Shown here: positions 9,045-18,938 of the stretch, in pieces
How the letters are laid out: every line of letters begins with the position of its first letter
How positions within the stretch are numbered: position 1 is the first letter of the stretch
From: Thalassotalea sp. G2M2-11
GTDB taxonomy: Bacteria > Pseudomonadota > Gammaproteobacteria > Enterobacterales > Alteromonadaceae
DNA length: 64,000 nucleotides
NCBI RefSeq assembly: GCF_017168195.1
Contig: NZ_JADNYL010000003.1
Coordinates: forward strand, 62,001 to 126,000
Reading direction: 5' to 3'
Made by a program: the position numbers and the translations under genes
Notes under the pieces: generated by a model
Told to the model about the DNA's origin: nothing
The model's database searches: none
What the model saw: the letters and a program-made list of their open reading frames with translations, nothing else

Positions 9045-12000
9045 ATGAAAAAGTTAATTGCACTGACCATCTTACTGTTAACCTCTAATATCTCGTTTAG
9101 TGAAGATATTGAGCTATACATTAGCGAAACGATTCGAACGACCGGTAAAAAACCTCAGGTGTTAATCATACTGGATAACTCAGCCAGTATGTCCACATTC
9201 CAAAATACAGTTGAAGGCTATAAAAATGATCCTTCTGCTCCCTATGTAGCAGAAAAATCTACTCATGCTTTTGATGATGGTATGTTGTACTATAATGTTG
9301 GTGGTGCTGATGGTGGTGGCTTTGGCGTCCCTGACAGTGCAAGTGATGCCAGACGTTTCCCAGTTGATTCCAATAATTGTGAAACCGCTCGCCAAGTGAT
9401 TGCCGATGTTGGTTATTATATTGGTCGCATACGTGAGTATCGCATGAAAGGTAATACCGGTACATGGGAAGAGGTACCTGAAAATAACGGTGCCAATATC
9501 GAAGTACTTGATTGTATGGCAGATAATGAGCTTGATTTAGCTGATGCCTATAACAGAGCTGAGAACCCGATCACGAAAACTAATAACTTACCAAATGGCT
9601 ATCCAATTGATAAAAAAGGCAATAAAAGTAACCCTGTCTATTATTCAGATGACGTTACCGAATCTGAAAAAATTGATTGGCAAGGTGGGCGACTTGTTAC
9701 CATTTATTCAGCCAATTATTTAAGGTGGCACTACCTAGAATCCAAATCAGAAGTAAGCAAAACCCGCCTAAAGATGGCACAAGATAGTATTAGTGAAGTT
9801 ATTAAAGCCGCCCCTTCAGTTGATTTTGGTTTAGAAGTGTTTAACTATAATCCAAGTGATAACGCTAGTGCATCGCAAGGAGGACGAGTTGTTTCAGCGG
9901 TTAAAGAAATGAATGCAACCAATAAAGCAGCATTATTAGATATCATTAATAATAAACTTGCTGCTGAAACTAATACGCCGCTATGTGAGTCTTTATATGA
10001 GGCATCTCAATATTTAGCCGGTAATGATGTCGAATTTGGTGATACGGATAAAGATTATAAAGATAACTTGGCGAATATTGATTATAAAGCAAATCGACCA
10101 CCGATTGACTCAGCTGCTTTAATCGATTCAAATACTTATTCATCACCAATGCAAAAATGCCATAAAACTGCTTATATTATATTAATTACTGATGGTGCGC
10201 CTACCTTTGATATTGAAGCTAATGATCTTGTGGCTGCGCTTGCTGATGATGAATCTGAGAAGCCTGATGATTATGATCGCTCAGTGTTTGATGGGAGTTA
10301 CATGCCTTCGTTAGCTGCCTGGATGGCAAACAATGATGTTAACCCCCAAATTGAAGGCAGACAAACCGCCCACACTTATACCATAGGTTTTGGTGTGCCC
10401 ACCGAAAAAGAGGGAGAGTTTACAGCTGAGCCCTTATTAAATGAGACTGCTAACCGAGGTAATGGTATTTATTATCGGGCGACGGAGCAGCAAGAGTTAA
10501 CAGAAAAATTATTGGCAATTTTTGAAGATTTAACACCTAGTAATCAAAGCTTAACATCGGCATCTGTGGCGGCTAATAACTTTGACCGCACAGAAACGTT
10601 AGACTCTGTTTATTATGCCATGTTTGATCCTGATAACAGCCCTCGCTGGCAAGGAAATGTGAAAAAATATAAGGTCGTAGGTGGCACTCAATATGGTAAA
10701 AATGATCAGCCTGCGTTAAATGAAGCTACTGGTCATTTTTCTGATGATGTTAGAAGTTATTGGACGCCGGATGTTGGTGAACCCGATGGTGCTTATGTTG
10801 AATCTGGTGGTGTTGCTGAAATTTTACGTAGCACCGCGGTAGCAGATAGAGTGCTTTATAGTGACTTAGGTACTGATAATGCAATTGTTAAGTTTACCAC
10901 AGCGAATGCACTATTAGCTTTTGGAAACAGTACTAATTTAGCGAATGAGCTAAATGTAATTGATGACGATACTGAAATTACTAACATGCTTAATTGGGCT
11001 AAAGGCATGGATGTCGATGATGATAACGGTGATAAAATCACAACGGATACTCGCTATGATATTTTTGCTGACCCATTACATTCAAAACCACTAGTGGTTA
11101 ATTATGGCTCCAGTATCCGTATTGTTATCGGTACTAACGCTGGGGCATTACATATGTTCCAAGACAATGACGATACGGTTGATGAAACATGGGCATTTAT
11201 GCCAAAAGAGTTTTTTAGTAACTATAAATCACTGCGAGAGAATAATGTTGGCTCAGGTAAAGTTTATGGTGTAGATGGTAAAATTACCCCATTTGTACTT
11301 GATAAAAATGGTGACACCAAGATTGTTGCTGCTGATGGTGATAAGTTATGGATTTTCTTTGGTTTACGTCGAGGAGGTTCAACTTATTATGCGTTAGATA
11401 TCACTAACCCAGATGCTGCACCTAAGTTAATGTGGAAAATTGATGCTAACACGTCAGGCTTTTCTGAGCTTGGTCAATCATGGTCTCAGCCAAAAGTGAC
11501 TTATTCTAAGTTAAATGCTTCAGGAAGCGGTGAGACAGCCGTAGCTAAGCCTGTTGTTATTTTTGGTGGTGGTTATGATGGCAATAAAGATGCCTCTGGC
11601 CCAGGTACAGCAGATGCTAAAGGTAGAGCTATATATATGGTAGATGCTGAGAAAGGTACACTGTTATGGAGTGCCGCTCCATCAGGTGCTACGACAACTT
11701 TTTCAGGAATAGATGACAGTATCCCATCATCAATTGGTACACTCGATAGTAATGGTGATGGTTTTGCTGATAGATTATATACAGGCGATACTGGCGGTAA
11801 CGTTTGGCGAGTTGATATGCCTGGGAAAATACCAAATGATCCTACAGAGCCTTGGACAATATATAAGTTAGCAGATTTAGGCGGCACAACAGATAGCACA
11901 GATGTACGCTTTTTTAATGAAGCATCCATAGTTAGAACATTTATTACTGAGACATTAGAAACGACGGTTTCAGATGGTAGTGGTGGTAGTAAAACAGTCG

Positions 12001-12656
12001 TCACTCTTCAAGAAAAACCTTATGATGCGATATTGATAGGCAGTGGTGATAGGTCTAATCCGTTAGGCAGAGATACCCAAGATACTTTCTTTATGATAAA
12101 AGATGAAAATGTGGTCACCAAATCAACAGCGACAGCTCCTGCGGCCATCACCAAGGCTGATTTATATGATTATACTGATGATCCTTTTGGTGCAACTATG
12201 ACTGATGAACAGCGGCAAACCTTATCTATTGCGGTTAGTAAAAAGTCAGGTTGGTTTATTGATTTTACCCAAAGTGGTGAAAAAAATAGCTCTAAAGCAA
12301 TTGCCATCAATGGTGTTGCATATTTTACCTCATATACGCCCCCTGATCTCACTGGAGTGATAGAAGCTTGTGAAGTACCTAGTGGTGCTGGTTGGTTATA
12401 TGCGGTAGATCTGGCGTTAGGTATTAAAAAGTATGATTGGCAAGCGGAAGATCCAGACAACAGAAGTGATAGAATTGCCTACATAAGTGAACAATTTTTA
12501 GGTTCTCCAACATTAATCGTGGTGCCTGAAGATGACGGCGATCCCAATACAGTTGACGAATCTGTCGGCAATATTATTGTTGGTAGGAAAATTATGCCAG
12601 TAGGTTTTAGTTTGAAAACATTACGTAATTATTTATACGTAGAAGAGGAACAATAA
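9045..12656 (+). CDS. pilY1: Type IV pilus tip adhesin / biogenesis factor PilY1
   Basis: 1203-residue secreted protein with a signal peptide ([19 protein letters not shown]). The N-terminal part is a von Willebrand A-like domain with a MIDAS motif DNSASMS near residues 46-52 and a later LITDGAPTF. The C-terminal half is the PilY1 beta-propeller; DSNGDGFAD near residues 901-909 matches the calcium-binding loop that controls pilus extension and retraction in Pseudomonas PilY1. A second Asp-rich loop, DVDDDNGDK, lies near residue 657. It sits between pilX and pilE, as expected. It probably acts in adhesion and surface sensing; which ligand is unknown. Confidence 0.92.
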   Translation: MKKLIALTILLLTSNISFSEDIELYISETIRTTGKKPQVLIILDNSASMSTFQNTVEGYKNDPSAPYVAEKSTHAFDDGMLYYNVGGADGGGFGVPDSASDARRFPVDSNNCETARQVIADVGYYIGRIREYRMKGNTGTWEEVPENNGANIEVLDCMADNELDLADAYNRAENPITKTNNLPNGYPIDKKGNKSNPVYYSDDVTESEKIDWQGGRLVTIYSANYLRWHYLESKSEVSKTRLKMAQDSISEVIKAAPSVDFGLEVFNYNPSDNASASQGGRVVSAVKEMNATNKAALLDIINNKLAAETNTPLCESLYEASQYLAGNDVEFGDTDKDYKDNLANIDYKANRPPIDSAALIDSNTYSSPMQKCHKTAYIILITDGAPTFDIEANDLVAALADDESEKPDDYDRSVFDGSYMPSLAAWMANNDVNPQIEGRQTAHTYTIGFGVPTEKEGEFTAEPLLNETANRGNGIYYRATEQQELTEKLLAIFEDLTPSNQSLTSASVAANNFDRTETLDSVYYAMFDPDNSPRWQGNVKKYKVVGGTQYGKNDQPALNEATGHFSDDVRSYWTPDVGEPDGAYVESGGVAEILRSTAVADRVLYSDLGTDNAIVKFTTANALLAFGNSTNLANELNVIDDDTEITNMLNWAKGMDVDDDNGDKITTDTRYDIFADPLHSKPLVVNYGSSIRIVIGTNAGALHMFQDNDDTVDETWAFMPKEFFSNYKSLRENNVGSGKVYGVDGKITPFVLDKNGDTKIVAADGDKLWIFFGLRRGGSTYYALDITNPDAAPKLMWKIDANTSGFSELGQSWSQPKVTYSKLNASGSGETAVAKPVVIFGGGYDGNKDASGPGTADAKGRAIYMVDAEKGTLLWSAAPSGATTTFSGIDDSIPSSIGTLDSNGDGFADRLYTGDTGGNVWRVDMPGKIPNDPTEPWTIYKLADLGGTTDSTDVRFFNEASIVRTFITETLETTVSDGSGGSKTVVTLQEKPYDAILIGSGDRSNPLGRDTQDTFFMIKDENVVTKSTATAPAAITKADLYDYTDDPFGATMTDEQRQTLSIAVSKKSGWFIDFTQSGEKNSSKAIAINGVAYFTSYTPPDLTGVIEACEVPSGAGWLYAVDLALGIKKYDWQAEDPDNRSDRIAYISEQFLGSPTLIVVPEDDGDPNTVDESVGNIIVGRKIMPVGFSLKTLRNYLYVEEEQ

Positions 12657-13057
12657 TGAGAAGTGCGATGAAATCTTTCGGATTTACGCTGATTGAATTA
12701 ATGATAACCGTTGCCGTTATAGGTATTTTAGCTGCTGTTGCATATCCTTCATATGTGGATTATGTCAAACGATCTAATCGTGCTGAAGCGCAACGTGAGT
12801 TAATGCGAATTGCAAATTTACAAGAGCAATACTTTATCGATCATCGCACCTATACTGCAGACTTAACTAAGTTAAACTTGGCAAATCCATATGTGACAGA
12901 ATCAACGAATTATTCTATTTCTGCAACTGGTGATGCAAGTGGTTTTAAATTAACGGCAAACGCCCAAAATTATCAGAGCAGTGACACAGGATGTACTAAA
13001 ATATCAATTACGCATACTGGCGCTAAGCCTGATGGGGAAACGTGTTGGGAGAAATAA
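12656..13057 (+). CDS. pilE: Type IV pilus minor pilin PilE
   Basis: 133 residues; prepilin leader MRSAMKSFG followed by [24 protein letters not shown], with Glu5. The start ATG overlaps the pilY1 stop (TAATG) and follows a GAGGAA ribosome-binding site; ATG 12668 is an alternative. The head region contains [15 protein letters not shown]-like sequence ([14 protein letters not shown]) typical of PilE/FimA-like minor pilins, and two cysteines near the C-terminus (GCTKI, ETCWEK) form the D-region pair. Last pilin of the operon. Confidence 0.9.
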   Translation: MRSAMKSFGFTLIELMITVAVIGILAAVAYPSYVDYVKRSNRAEAQRELMRIANLQEQYFIDHRTYTADLTKLNLANPYVTESTNYSISATGDASGFKLTANAQNYQSSDTGCTKISITHTGAKPDGETCWEK

Positions 13058-13058
13058 A

Positions 13059-13382
13059 ATGAAAATTCATAACCTATTGTTAATGAGTGTTTTTTCTACG
13101 GTTTTTATGGCAAATGCAGAACAGGTCGCTGACGATAAAAAGCCTCATTCAATAAAAATGAAATGTCACGTCGAATTAATGGGCGGTGGTGAGTCAATTC
13201 ATTATACTTTTATTAAACGAAGCCAACTTTCACAAATAAAAACTTTGGTAGCTGGACGTGAAATACCTGTGTTTAATTCGCGAAAAAACAAAGCTATTTA
13301 CAAAGTAAATGAATGCTTGCCTATGGATAAAAAATTCAAAAATAAACGTGCAAACATGATTGCTGAGCGATTAGCGCAATAA
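13059..13382 (+). CDS. Small secreted protein, TapY2-like
   Basis: 107 residues from ATG 13059; an in-frame start upstream at 12981 would overlap pilE and is not used. A signal peptide ends near FMANA. The mature part has two cysteines (MKCHVEL and NECLPMD) and the sequence CHVELMGGGESIHY, which resembles the small TapY2 family found after pilE in Shewanella and relatives. The start codon lies directly after the pilE stop, so it belongs to the pilus operon. The TapY2 name comes from memory of the family pattern; the function in pilus or secretion assembly is not established here. Confidence 0.6.
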   Translation: MKIHNLLLMSVFSTVFMANAEQVADDKKPHSIKMKCHVELMGGGESIHYTFIKRSQLSQIKTLVAGREIPVFNSRKNKAIYKVNECLPMDKKFKNKRANMIAERLAQ

Positions 13383-13390
13383 AATTGCAT

Positions 13391-13435
13391 TATCACTTGC
13401 TCTTAAAGCTTAAACCGAGTTAAGAGCAAGTGATA
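13391..13435. terminator. Bidirectional intrinsic terminator between the pilus operon and fimT-like gene
   Basis: A perfect 16-bp inverted repeat (13391-13406 with 13420-13435) with a 13-base loop sits where the + strand pilus operon and the - strand pseudopilin gene converge. The right arm covers the stop codon and the last codons of the - strand gene. No long U-run follows on either strand, but the position and stem strength support a terminator. Confidence 0.65.
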
Positions 13436-14004
13436 TCATTACCATTTCTGTCTTCATCTTTACCGTCAGAGTCACTATCTTCGCTGGTATAAGATCGCCC
13501 CGTGAGTGAAATATCAATTCCTCGAGACCAATCGGTATTTTCAGATGGACAATAGCTGATTGTACCTGCATTAGCGCTAGCTAACTTACCATTAGGTGCA
13601 AAAATAACAAATGAAGAAGTAAAGCTGACAGCATCATTATTAGTCACTGCGTCCTTAACTCTTAACATCTCTCCAGTAGCACTGTCGTATTTTTTGGAAT
13701 TTGCTAGAGTATCATTGGTGAAAACACTGATTTCTCCAGTCCAGTCATTGCTACAGGTTTCACCAGATAATGGGCATACCGTGGTAAATTTTCCGGTATT
13801 TATTGCGGTATTTCTTGCCGTAAGCAACAATCTGTTTATTTCGGAAATTTGATTATCTACCCGAGTTTTGACAATAAAATCACTTAAGCTAGGTACACCT
13901 ACGGCGATCAAAATACCTAATATAGAAATCCCCACTATCAATTCTAATAAAGTAAATCCTTGAGTTTTCTTTCTACTGAGGAATGAAATGTGTTGATTTG
14001 TCAT
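13420..14004 (-). CDS. GspH/FimT-family pseudopilin (copy 1)
   Basis: 194 residues from ATG 14004: leader MTNQHISFLSRKKTQG, then FTLLELIVGISILGILIAVGVPSLSDF with Glu5. The frame continues up to a start at 14058 (212 residues); the shorter form gives a more normal leader, although no strong ribosome-binding site precedes it. The family covers FimT/FimU-like minor pilins and GspH. The head has CPLSGETCSN and a C-terminal SYCPSENTDWSRG, as in the neighbouring copy. Downstream of its paralogue on the same strand and convergent with the pilV-pilE operon. Confidence 0.82.
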   Translation of the reverse strand: MTNQHISFLSRKKTQGFTLLELIVGISILGILIAVGVPSLSDFIVKTRVDNQISEINRLLLTARNTAINTGKFTTVCPLSGETCSNDWTGEISVFTNDTLANSKKYDSATGEMLRVKDAVTNNDAVSFTSSFVIFAPNGKLASANAGTISYCPSENTDWSRGIDISLTGRSYTSEDSDSDGKDEDRNGNDITCS

Positions 14005-14083
14005 AAGAATACCAAGCGCTATACGTCCATCATATCCATTATTTATAACATCTATCAATGAACGCAGCTAGTTTAATTTCTTA

Positions 14084-14644
14084 CTAATGGCATACTATGT
14101 ACTTGCCCGATCGAGTTTTATCTCTTCCTGAACTTTTATCTTGTTTAGATTTATAAGCCCGGCCTGAAAGGTGAACGACTACCCCTCTTGATTTGTTTAA
14201 GTGGTTATGTGGGCAGTAACTAAAAGTAGCATTTTGCCCCCAACCATTTAGATGGCCATCATTACCATATGTTAAGCCTATACGGCTCGTACCATATTGT
14301 AATTTGTCTTGATGATGAATGGCATCTTTTGAGGTTAATATTATTTCTCCTTTATTAGCTTCAAATATTTTATTATTGTTTGTATCAATAAATACTGAAA
14401 TTGATTTATGCCATTGATTATGGCACTGATTGTCGTCATTGAGTGGACAGACAGTTGTCGGTAATGAGTTTGAAATTGCTGAAACTCTCGCAGTGTTCAA
14501 TAATCGATTAATCGAGCTAATTTCATTATCAACTCTCATTTGAACAATAAAGTCATCGAAGGAGGGGATACCCACAGTGATTAGTATCATTAATATTGTG
14601 ATAGATACTAAGATTTCTATTAAAGTAAATCCGTTACTTTTCAT
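14084..14644 (-). CDS. GspH/FimT-family pseudopilin (copy 2)
   Basis: 186 residues; very short leader MKSNG followed by FTLIEILVSITILMILITVGIPSF, Glu5 present. It aligns along its length with the product at 13420-14004: both share the block following the helix (VDNEISSINRLL versus VDNQISEINRLL), the first cysteine block (TVCPLN) and the C-terminal FSYCPH/ISYCPS block with SRG. Hence the pair is a tandem duplication. Likely a FimT/FimU-like minor pilin; which copy is the FimU equivalent cannot be told. Confidence 0.82.
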   Translation of the reverse strand: MKSNGFTLIEILVSITILMILITVGIPSFDDFIVQMRVDNEISSINRLLNTARVSAISNSLPTTVCPLNDDNQCHNQWHKSISVFIDTNNNKIFEANKGEIILTSKDAIHHQDKLQYGTSRIGLTYGNDGHLNGWGQNATFSYCPHNHLNKSRGVVVHLSGRAYKSKQDKSSGRDKTRSGKYIVCH

Positions 14645-14796
14645 TGCGCACCTCAGTCCTTGAGGTTAAGTAAATTGTCCTTCTAGGTATAGCTTAAAAG
14701 TAAAATAATACCAAATAATGCTAGTAATTTATCAGCTTGAACTTTGGTGTTTGATGTTGTTTTAATCCGCAGTATTGTTATCGACAATCACTACAG

Positions 14797-15627
14797 TTAG
14801 TCATAGATAGTTGGTATAGCAGCCCGTTTATGTTGGGTTTTACGGTAAATAGTTAAGATGATATCAACCACTTCTTGTTTTACGGCTTTACCTTCAAGAA
14901 AGTCGTCTAATTGATCATAACTTATCCCCAACGCATCCTCATCTTTTTTACCTGGTGATAATTCTTCTAAATCTGCTGTGGGGGCTTTTTCAATTAACTG
15001 TTTAGGCGCGCCTAAAGCGCTAGCAAGTTGACGCACTTGGCGTTTAGATAAGCCAAACAGAGGAGCTAAGTCACATGCGCCATCTCCCCATTTGGTGAAA
15101 AAGCCGGTGATATTTTCAGCTGAGTGATCTGTACCGATCACCAGCCCTCCTAAAATACCGGCAATATGATATTGCATCACCATGCGGGTTCGAGCTTTGA
15201 CGTTCCCTTTTGAAAAATCTATCTGCGCACTTGATGCGTTCAACAAACCACTTTCGCTTAATGCTTCTAGTACTTCTTGATGAATGCCATTGGCACCACT
15301 TGCGATATTAGTTGAAATGCTTTTTGAGGGTTGGATAAATTGCAGTGCTAATTGAGCGTCATCTTCATCTGCTTGTACGTCAAAGGGTAATCGTACGGCA
15401 ATAAATTGATAACTATCATTATACTCTTGGTTAAGTTCATTAATGGCAAGTTGGGCTAAGCGACCACAAGTCGATGAGTCGACACCGCCGCTGATCCCGA
15501 GTACTAAGTTTTTGAGTCCTGAATCGAGTAGCTGTTTCTTGATAAACTGAACTCTACGCTTGATCTCAAAATTGACGTCAATTGAAGGTAAAACTTTCAT
15601 TTCGTCGATAATAGCTTGTAGATCCAT
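14797..15627 (-). CDS. nadE: NAD+ synthetase, ammonia-dependent
   Basis: Makes NAD+ from nicotinate adenine dinucleotide, ATP and ammonia. 276 residues, the length of the single-domain E. coli type, with no glutaminase domain. The ATP pyrophosphatase P-loop SGGVDSS is at residues 46-52; further family motifs are [23 protein letters not shown]-type sequence and [10 protein letters not shown] with PGKKDED. It is divergent from glnB with about 160 bases between, so the two promoters face each other. Confidence 0.95.
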   Translation of the reverse strand: MDLQAIIDEMKVLPSIDVNFEIKRRVQFIKKQLLDSGLKNLVLGISGGVDSSTCGRLAQLAINELNQEYNDSYQFIAVRLPFDVQADEDDAQLALQFIQPSKSISTNIASGANGIHQEVLEALSESGLLNASSAQIDFSKGNVKARTRMVMQYHIAGILGGLVIGTDHSAENITGFFTKWGDGACDLAPLFGLSKRQVRQLASALGAPKQLIEKAPTADLEELSPGKKDEDALGISYDQLDDFLEGKAVKQEVVDIILTIYRKTQHKRAAIPTIYD

Positions 15628-15750
15628 TGATATTCCTATGCAGTATAAAGAAAAATAACGCGGGGCTAGTGTAGCAAATTCTTTTTATTTTGTGATGAAA
15701 TTTATTTACCGATCTGGCTTTCGTTTAGCCTTAACATTTGTGTACAATGA

Positions 15751-16125
<375 letters not shown>

Positions 16126-16156
16126 CTGTTCATCGAAATTACTTTCCCATTATCGT

Positions 16157-16193
16157 ATAACGGCTAGGTGCTTTTTTATGCCGTTATTGATTT
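16157..16193 (+). terminator. Putative glnB terminator
   Basis: ATAACGGC at 16157-16164 pairs perfectly with GCCGTTAT at 16180-16187 around a 15-base loop, followed by TGATTTT, 31 bases after the glnB stop. The stem is short, so this is tentative. Confidence 0.4.
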
Positions 16194-16221
16194 TCGCATT
16201 TATCTATCGTTTCGGTATAAT
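16193..16221 (+). promoter_or_regulatory. Putative sigma-70 promoter of the NlpI-like gene
   Basis: TATAAT at 16216-16221 with TTCGCA at 16193-16198 (four of six to the -35 consensus) and a 17-bp spacer, 34 bases before the GTG start of the lipoprotein gene. Confidence 0.45.
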
Positions 16222-16254
16222 CGAAGCGTTCTTCCTATATAGGTTCATCAATTA

Positions 16255-17142
16255 GTGAAATATTTATCTCCCTGTTTATTATTATTTTTATTCTTACAAG
16301 GTTGTTCAACCACGTCACAACAATCTGGTGACATGATTGGTCAGTTGGTGATTGCTGAACCTCTGATGGTTAACTATAAAAGTGAAGTGGCGTTAGCAAG
16401 GATGACAGAAGTGCTTCAAAGTGTTGAAGTGACAGATGAACAACGTGCTGAACTTTTTTATAATCGAGGTGTGATCTATGACAGTGTCGGATTACGTTCC
16501 CTTGCTCGATTAGATTTTAACCGAGCATTGCGTTTAAAGCCTGATATGGTTGATGCCTATAACTTTCTAGGTATTCATATGACGCAATTGCAAGAGTTTG
16601 ACCGTGCTTATGAAGCGTTTGATTCTGCGTTGGAGTTGGCCCCTGATCATGAGTATGCCTATTTAAATCGTGGTATCGCGCTCTATTATGGTGAGCGTGC
16701 TCATTTGGCTGTTGATGATCTAACGGTATTTTATCAAAAGAAAAAACACGATCCTTATCGCCTCTTATGGCTTTACCTCATCGAGCAGTCGGTAGACAAT
16801 CAGTTAGCAATGAGTAACTTAAAACAACGCATGACATTAATTGATGATAATGTGTGGGCGAAAAATATCATTCGTTTATATGCGGGAGAGTTAAGTCACA
16901 AAGCGTTTATTCGTGATATCACGATCGGTGTCGGATCTAATAAAGAATTTAGCGAGCGATTGTGTGAAGCTTATTTTTATTTGGGTAAATTGACCTTGTT
17001 GCATGGTGATAAAAGGGCGGCAGCCAATTTCTTTAAACTTGCGCTAAGTACTAATGTGTACGAGTTTGTTGAACACAGATATGCACGGTTGGAGTTAGAT
17101 TTGATGCGCCGAAAAGTGATCAGCAATCATGAAAGTGAGTAA
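16255..17142 (+). CDS. nlpI: NlpI-like TPR lipoprotein
   Basis: 295 residues, as in E. coli NlpI (294). The start is GTG at 16255. The signal peptide ends in a lipobox LQGC, giving an N-acylated cysteine at residue 17; no Asp follows it, so outer-membrane sorting is expected. TPR repeats run from about residue 60 (YNRGVIYDSVG, RALRLKPDMVDAYNFLG, SALELAPDHEYAYLNRG). NlpI scaffolds peptidoglycan hydrolases and the protease Prc in E. coli. Usually nlpI follows pnp; here it follows glnB and precedes an unknown protease-like gene. Confidence 0.85.
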   Translation: MKYLSPCLLLFLFLQGCSTTSQQSGDMIGQLVIAEPLMVNYKSEVALARMTEVLQSVEVTDEQRAELFYNRGVIYDSVGLRSLARLDFNRALRLKPDMVDAYNFLGIHMTQLQEFDRAYEAFDSALELAPDHEYAYLNRGIALYYGERAHLAVDDLTVFYQKKKHDPYRLLWLYLIEQSVDNQLAMSNLKQRMTLIDDNVWAKNIIRLYAGELSHKAFIRDITIGVGSNKEFSERLCEAYFYLGKLTLLHGDKRAAANFFKLALSTNVYEFVEHRYARLELDLMRRKVISNHESE

Positions 17143-17153
17143 TTTTTTATTTA

Positions 17154-18563
17154 ATGAATAAGCGCTTTATTCTCTTACTGATATTAACAATGAGTGTGAC
17201 TAGCATCTGGCTGTTGCACTCATTTTTTTTGCCATCGCATATTTCTTCTAGATTATTAGCAGGTAAGGCAAGTGAATTTGAGCTTTGGTATGCTAAAAAT
17301 GAGCAGCTATCTGCTTATTCTTATTATCAAACTGTTCATAATGAGGTTGGTTCTACTTTATGGTTGCGGGGTATGAGAGAGCTTGCCACTACGCAAGGAA
17401 AATCGGCTCTAACCTTAGCACGTTTTTATATTGAAAATAATAATCCCATTCGGGGTGATTATTGGTTAAGCCATGCTACAGCGTTAGGGAGTTTGCCAGC
17501 TAAACAGTTATTGGTAGAGCGTTCTCTTGCAGATGGCAAGTTAAAACAGGCATCTGCAGTGTTACAAACTATGCTTGATGAAACCTATGGCGAATATTAT
17601 CTGTGGGCTATTATTCAAGCAATTGAACTGGCAATGAGAAATGGTGAACAGCAAAAAATCGAGTTGCTGGCTAAAAAATTAAAATCACAAGCACCTGAGC
17701 ATGACATACTTGTTGAGTTGGCTCATTTTTCGGTGCTTGGTATTAATGACCAGCAACCTGATGTAGATTGCATTGCTAGTGTACAAATATATGCGGCTAC
17801 GCTTCATGATTTGCGTAGAACTGAACAATTAATTGATCAATTTGCTCAGTCTAAGTTAAATAAATATGTTTGTCTTACTGTTCCTCGTTACATGCCTTTG
17901 TCTACATTAAACTGTCAACATGATCCAAATGAAGCGATTCGCTGTGATGAAACTATTTGGCAAACGCAGCTAACTAACATCCAAACTCGTTTTCTTGGTG
18001 TCATGTTACCCAGCGGAGGAGCAAATGTTAATCATGGCATCATGTATTTAGATCGACATGATAAGTTTTCAGTGTTTATGCATGAAATTGCTCACTTACT
18101 TGGTTTTATTGATGAATATCCTTTACCGCAAAATCACGCAAAATGTATGGTAGAACAGCAGGCAAGTTTTTCACATAATGTTGTGGTATTACCTGCAAGC
18201 CTGACAGGCGATAAATCAGCGGTTAGGCGCAAAGTGTTACAGCAACTGCCTTGGTTTCATCTTATAAATGATGATACGCCGATTTTAACGGCAAAAGATG
18301 GCTATTGGCAGTTAGGTACGCCAACAGAATTTCAAGGCAAGGTTGGCTTGTTTAAAACTCGTACATGCGCTGAACGTCAACCTTTTCATGAACAAGCGGC
18401 GAAATTACAAGCGTTCAAGCCGATATCCAATTTAACCAAACTTGCACATCATGAACTGGAACTACCTGAGCTGTATTATCAGTTACTGCAAGCTGCACCT
18501 GAAAAGTTTTTAATGCCAAGTTTCCATAGAAATATTGAAATTGCTCAATCAATAGACGATTGA
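17154..18563 (+). CDS. Membrane-anchored putative zinc metalloprotease with repeat region
   Basis: 469 residues, function not recognised. An N-terminal hydrophobic segment (residues 5-24) anchors or exports the protein. Residues about 60-250 look helical and repeat-like (RYIENNNPIRGDYWLSHATALGS-type, Sel1/TPR-like). A zinc-protease signature HEIAHLLGFIDEY begins at H310: HExxH, then Gly317 and Asp320-Glu321-Tyr322, which resembles the HExGH...DEY pattern of M64-type peptidases. Cysteines at CMVEQ and RTCAER may form a disulfide. It starts 11 bases after the NlpI-like gene, so both are probably cotranscribed and may act together at the envelope. Proteolytic activity is an inference. Confidence 0.75.
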   Translation: MNKRFILLLILTMSVTSIWLLHSFFLPSHISSRLLAGKASEFELWYAKNEQLSAYSYYQTVHNEVGSTLWLRGMRELATTQGKSALTLARFYIENNNPIRGDYWLSHATALGSLPAKQLLVERSLADGKLKQASAVLQTMLDETYGEYYLWAIIQAIELAMRNGEQQKIELLAKKLKSQAPEHDILVELAHFSVLGINDQQPDVDCIASVQIYAATLHDLRRTEQLIDQFAQSKLNKYVCLTVPRYMPLSTLNCQHDPNEAIRCDETIWQTQLTNIQTRFLGVMLPSGGANVNHGIMYLDRHDKFSVFMHEIAHLLGFIDEYPLPQNHAKCMVEQQASFSHNVVVLPASLTGDKSAVRRKVLQQLPWFHLINDDTPILTAKDGYWQLGTPTEFQGKVGLFKTRTCAERQPFHEQAAKLQAFKPISNLTKLAHHELELPELYYQLLQAAPEKFLMPSFHRNIEIAQSIDD

Positions 18564-18571
18564 CAGAACAA

Positions 18572-18790
18572 TTAACTTTCTTTTTCTTTTAACTGTGGTT
18601 GTGCGTTGGCAGATTTATTTTTACTTGATTGAGTATATTCTTGTTGTTTAACTAGTGTATTTCGTCTTACTTTTGCTATTGGCCACATGGTGCTTTGATT
18701 GAATGCTGATTGCGTAATTTGAAGTTGAGAATTTTTGTTCGTTGTCCGTTTGGCTTTTTGGTTGCCAATAAACCATGAAAATAAAGGCAT
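18572..18790 (-). CDS. Small basic hypothetical protein
   Basis: 72 residues, beginning MPLFSWFIGNQKAKR, rich in Lys, Gln, Asn and Ser and without membrane segments or cysteines. A good ribosome-binding stretch (GAGGGAAAG) lies upstream of the ATG, and the gene fills the gap between the protease-like gene and csdA. No family recognised. It could be a chance frame; the ribosome-binding site is the main support. Confidence 0.4.
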   Translation of the reverse strand: MPLFSWFIGNQKAKRTTNKNSQLQITQSAFNQSTMWPIAKVRRNTLVKQQEYTQSSKNKSANAQPQLKEKES

Positions 18791-18938
18791 ACTACTTTCC
18801 CTCTTAATACCATCTATAAGTTATAGCTGATTTTGCCTGAGAACACATAATAAGAAATTCATCTTTACCTCAATATTTTTGCCTAATTTAGGTATAATAA
18901 ACTCACTTTTACTCCGATCTTTTAACTAACTAATTGAT

